Shown here: positions 61,011-64,000 of the stretch, one piece after another
Position numbering within the stretch: position 1 is the first letter of the stretch
Layout: each line of letters opens with the position of its first letter
NCBI GenBank assembly: GCA_937625935.1
Contig: OW569350.1
Span: 248,001 to 312,000, forward strand
DNA from: Tetramitus jugosus
Lineage: Eukaryota; Heterolobosea; Eutetramitea; Acrasida; Vahlkampfiidae
Direction: 5' to 3'
Length of the DNA stretch: 64,000 bases
Position numbers and translations under genes: made by a program
The notes under the pieces: model-generated
The model's input: only the letters and a program-made list of their open reading frames with translations
The model's database searches: none
Told to the model about the DNA's origin: nothing

Positions 61011-64000
61011 ATGTGCGACACCGAAGACACCAACAACAATCAACATGAATCTTCATCATTGACTCAACAAAATTCACCTGCAACAGCGATAGAAACAACA
61101 ACAGTAGTGAGTCGCTCACCAAATGACCAAGGCACAGATGAGAAAAGCCAAAAAACATCATCTCCGCGAAACAAACAAAATGCAGTAGTTGAACAATTCC
61201 AAAATCATCATCAAAATGACAACAGCGAACACAACAATGAGGACAACAACAATAATGATGATGCAAAGACTGAAAATGTGTCTGTAGATAACAAAATTGC
61301 AGTAGTAGAAGACATCGATAGTACTACTGCAAACAACAACAACGACAACGAGTCCATCAACAGTCATCATCATCAACAACAAGAAACTCCACTAGAGACA
61401 ATAGAAGAAACATCAGAACAAGTAGTAGTCAATGAAGAAGAAGAAAAAGAAGCAGAAGTAGTAGTAGTAGTAGTAGTAGAAGAGGCATCAGAAGCATCAG
61501 AAGAAGAAGACATCAACACTCCCATTCCGTTCGTTTCACTGCAACCAACGTACTACACGAGTGAAAAGTACAATGAACAACCGTTCAACAAGCGCTACTA
61601 CACGTTTCATTCTCACATTAACAACACGAATCAGTACAGTGTCAAACAACTTCATTCACTCGTGTTTGATGACTGGGATCACTGTACAGAAAGGTCACCA
61701 TTCGTCTATCAAAAGCAAGAACCTGTTGAATTTTATCGACCCACTTCTGATCACATGAACATGGTTATGACATCCAACGGTTCATGGGTCATTGGAGGAG
61801 ATGACACTGGCAATTCGTTGAACACATCATTTGTCATCTCATCTTCATCCAATCAGCAACAGCAGCACAATCGCAATTCTTCGATTGCGAACAATACGAG
61901 TCCTAGAAACTCGTTGGACACGTGCAGTAGTGGTAGTGCCAACCTGTCAGTGAGTGATGAACAACAGCAACAACAGCAACAGGATTACATGAGACAGTCC
62001 ATGGACCAATCACAACAACAACAACAACAACAAACACCTCACCGTAACATGTTCATGAACGTGATTCATCAAATTCCTCGATTGAGTATTGGTCAAGGAG
62101 GAGCAGCAGATGCCACCAATGATTCGAGCAATGATTTCAGTGATCCTCCCTCACCGACGACATTTGACAATCATGGCAGAAAGAGTATGATTCAGTATGG
62201 AAACGATTCTTACTCATCACCGAATCATGGTGGTGGTATGGAGAGAAGCAGTTTTTCTGGTGGTGCATCTTCCAATCCTTATCATTCGTATCATCAGAGA
62301 GATCGTTCTGTGAGTTCATCTGGCGTAGGCAATGACAATAACGGTGAAATACCGCCATCACGAAGGTCCTTCTTCAACAAGTTGATTGGAAAAGCGACAA
62401 ATACTGGTGTGAGAAGAGGAGGCGAAACGCTCAAGAAGAGACCAAGTACCAACGGTATCATGTCAGGAGGAGGCACAATGGTTGATGACTCTGATTGGAG
62501 CTATGGCAGAGATAGCACAGCTGGCTATTACAATGGAAAGAGAGACTCTTCTGCAACGACTACGAGCCCCAACAAGCAACGAGATGCCGACAATGCTCAC
62601 GCTAGAGCAACCAAGGGATCAATCACAGAGTATTTGGAGAAGAAGGCAATTAATGAAACTGAATTGTCTGCTGTCATTCCATTGACAAAGAGCTCTGTTC
62701 TGGACAAGATGATTGAAATAAGGGATGAGACGAGAATTTTGAGTGTTCATGATGCTCAATTCGAGTTCATTGGTGGCAAGGAACGAATCTCATGCAGAAG
62801 AAAGAGACAAGGCATCGACCCATACACCGCAAAGAAGAAGAGCTTTGTTCTGTTTCAGTTCGATCAGCTGAAATTGGACTGTGGTTCCTGGGAACCATTG
62901 TTCTGCAAGGTGTATCTCTACGATGCACAGCGGAATAGAAAGCTGTCGGAAGATTATGGATTCCACATCAACAACAAGCAAGAGTTGTCATTGTTGGACG
63001 ATGTGGTGAGGGAGCATTTGGAACAAGTTCAAAGTGCAAATATTTATGAGAAACCAACTGTTCTATTCCGGTTAAGTGATCCAAATCCTGATGTATACAT
63101 TGTTGTGTTGGTCGAGAGAATCTTACAGGGAAGTCCAGAAGACTCTGACAAGGTCTATGAAAAGGATGCCAAGTTCAAGGATAAGGCACTCAAGAGAAAC
63201 AAGGAATCCATCAAGAAATTGTCTCACTTTAGACAACCATTTTTGATTGGTGCATTCAACGTATACAGTCAAGGCAGTGATAACAACTTGAACATTGTCG
63301 ATGGTATCCGTATGGTCAAATTCCGTCGTCTGAATCGTCTAAGCAGCAAGGAAATGTTCGATATTGGCAAGTATTTGCCAGAAACAGAATTGAACACGCA
63401 AGACATGGTCCTTTGGGCTAGCATGAGAGTCGAGATCAAGTCTGTTGACTCTGACAGCTTGAATGATCTGTTTGTGACTTACAATCAATCAAAGCACAAG
63501 ATGGAGAGTCGGTTGCATTCAGTTCACACACAGAGAAACGGTAGAACTAATCGATTTGGTCTAGAAACGAGTCTTTGTACATTCTTCGATGTTGCAGATG
63601 AGTTCCCATATGAATTACCACTGTTCCATTCGTTGGAGTTCAAGAATACTCTTTATGTGTACCTTGATTCTGCTGACTTGTCTTTTGCTTCATTCAAGCA
63701 CACTACGTTTGTGATCGAGGTGTTTATGAAGAAGACGGATTCAGTCACCGCGACCAAGATAACATGCATTGGTGATCCGTTCGATCCGACCAGATTGAAC
63801 ACATCAGCCTTGTCTTCTGTGACAAAGCACGAGAGATCTCCACAGTTCATTTCCGAGTTTAGAATTGAAGTTCCAATGGACGCTTACACAAGCAATTGTC
63901 ACTTGTACTTTGAAATCTATGCGGTGAAGACCAATGTGTTTGGATCTCATGCGCATCAATATGGATACGCTGTTCTCAAATCAGTTGGATCTTCCTTCAT
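61011..64000 (+). CDS. DOCK-family (zizimin-like) Rho/Rac GEF, N-terminal part
   Basis: The frame opens at the ATG 61011 and is uninterrupted to the window end (996 codons), so the gene is 3'-incomplete. The first 500 residues are low complexity (Asn, Gln, Ser, Glu, a run of Val encoded by GTA repeats). From about residue 585, RRKRQGIDPYTAKKK and LDCGSWEPLFCKVYLYDAQR then DPNPDVYIVVLVERILQG match the region before DHR-1 in DOCK proteins. The DHR-1 C2-type domain starts around residue 880 (SLEFKNTLYVYLDSADLSF) and includes SVTKHERSPQFISEFRIEVP and HQYGYAVL. DHR-1 binds phosphoinositides; a DHR-2 exchange domain would be expected beyond the window. DOCK proteins activate Rac or Cdc42 and drive actin-based movement. 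Confidence 0.85.
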   Translation, partial: MCDTEDTNNNQHESSSLTQQNSPATAIETTTVVSRSPNDQGTDEKSQKTSSPRNKQNAVVEQFQNHHQNDNSEHNNEDNNNNDDAKTENVSVDNKIAVVEDIDSTTANNNNDNESINSHHHQQQETPLETIEETSEQVVVNEEEEKEAEVVVVVVVEEASEASEEEDINTPIPFVSLQPTYYTSEKYNEQPFNKRYYTFHSHINNTNQYSVKQLHSLVFDDWDHCTERSPFVYQKQEPVEFYRPTSDHMNMVMTSNGSWVIGGDDTGNSLNTSFVISSSSNQQQQHNRNSSIANNTSPRNSLDTCSSGSANLSVSDEQQQQQQQDYMRQSMDQSQQQQQQQTPHRNMFMNVIHQIPRLSIGQGGAADATNDSSNDFSDPPSPTTFDNHGRKSMIQYGNDSYSSPNHGGGMERSSFSGGASSNPYHSYHQRDRSVSSSGVGNDNNGEIPPSRRSFFNKLIGKATNTGVRRGGETLKKRPSTNGIMSGGGTMVDDSDWSYGRDSTAGYYNGKRDSSATTTSPNKQRDADNAHARATKGSITEYLEKKAINETELSAVIPLTKSSVLDKMIEIRDETRILSVHDAQFEFIGGKERISCRRKRQGIDPYTAKKKSFVLFQFDQLKLDCGSWEPLFCKVYLYDAQRNRKLSEDYGFHINNKQELSLLDDVVREHLEQVQSANIYEKPTVLFRLSDPNPDVYIVVLVERILQGSPEDSDKVYEKDAKFKDKALKRNKESIKKLSHFRQPFLIGAFNVYSQGSDNNLNIVDGIRMVKFRRLNRLSSKEMFDIGKYLPETELNTQDMVLWASMRVEIKSVDSDSLNDLFVTYNQSKHKMESRLHSVHTQRNGRTNRFGLETSLCTFFDVADEFPYELPLFHSLEFKNTLYVYLDSADLSFASFKHTTFVIEVFMKKTDSVTATKITCIGDPFDPTRLNTSALSSVTKHERSPQFISEFRIEVPMDAYTSNCHLYFEIYAVKTNVFGSHAHQYGYAVLKSVGSSF

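Overview
This is nuclear DNA from a gene-dense, intron-poor eukaryote. The best fit is a heterolobosean amoeboflagellate of the Naegleria type. The evidence is: short GT-AG introns (70-170 nt, donors mostly GTATGT or GTAAG), intergenic gaps often under 300 bp, Asn/Gln/Ser-rich low-complexity stretches, two classical eukaryotic tRNA genes with Pol III T-tracts, and a housekeeping set of PP2A-B55, CK2-alpha, NSF, a syntaxin-16-type SNARE, coronin, DOCK, Nup133 and 4E-T. The genus is an inference; the species cannot be told from this window.

1-22.7 kb is a compact block of intact genes: PP2A B55 subunit, cytochrome P450 reductase, an RCC1-repeat protein that ends where a BTB domain would begin, a Nudix hydrolase, a Nup133-like nucleoporin, a coiled-coil protein, C-4 methylsterol oxidase, a GH47 mannosidase, an unusual dual-specificity phosphatase with PCNA-binding-like motifs, a GNAT acetyltransferase and an F-box protein with a possible small-GTPase-like fold.

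22.7-26.1 kb is a transposon landing zone around a tRNA-Lys gene: an ORF1 remnant, a short poly(A)-tailed retroelement inserted into the tRNA gene with an 18-bp duplication, a reverse-transcriptase relic and a decayed piggyBac transposase. 26.1-35 kb returns to normal genes: a coronin-PH protein, a SHOCT protein, a coiled-coil protein, ornithine decarboxylase, a small membrane protein and a syntaxin-16-like SNARE.

35.6-45.7 kb is a graveyard of broken genes (alcohol dehydrogenase, a collagen-like gene, a VWA protein, an ABC transporter tail and an Asn-rich helical-repeat protein). One intact trypsin-like protease lies inside it. 45.7-51.5 kb holds a large atypical kinase with a decayed tandem copy, then two poly(A)-tailed elements stacked upstream of a tRNA-Thr gene. 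The outer one is a complete 1.3-kb insertion with perfect 16-bp target duplications. It encodes only an ORF1-like RNA-binding protein.

51.6-64 kb is again a block of intact genes: an ankyrin/EF-hand/TerD-like/C2 protein, NSF and CK2-alpha from a shared divergent promoter, a 4E-T-like protein and the first 1 kb-residue part of a DOCK-family GEF that runs off the end.

The most novel signal is the tRNA-associated retroelement family. Three copies share one 3' tail (hairpin with a TGACG/CGTCA core, AATAAA-type signal, a conserved 10-mer, then poly(A)) but carry different coding cargo. All lie immediately 5' of, or inside, tRNA genes in the opposite orientation to the tRNA.
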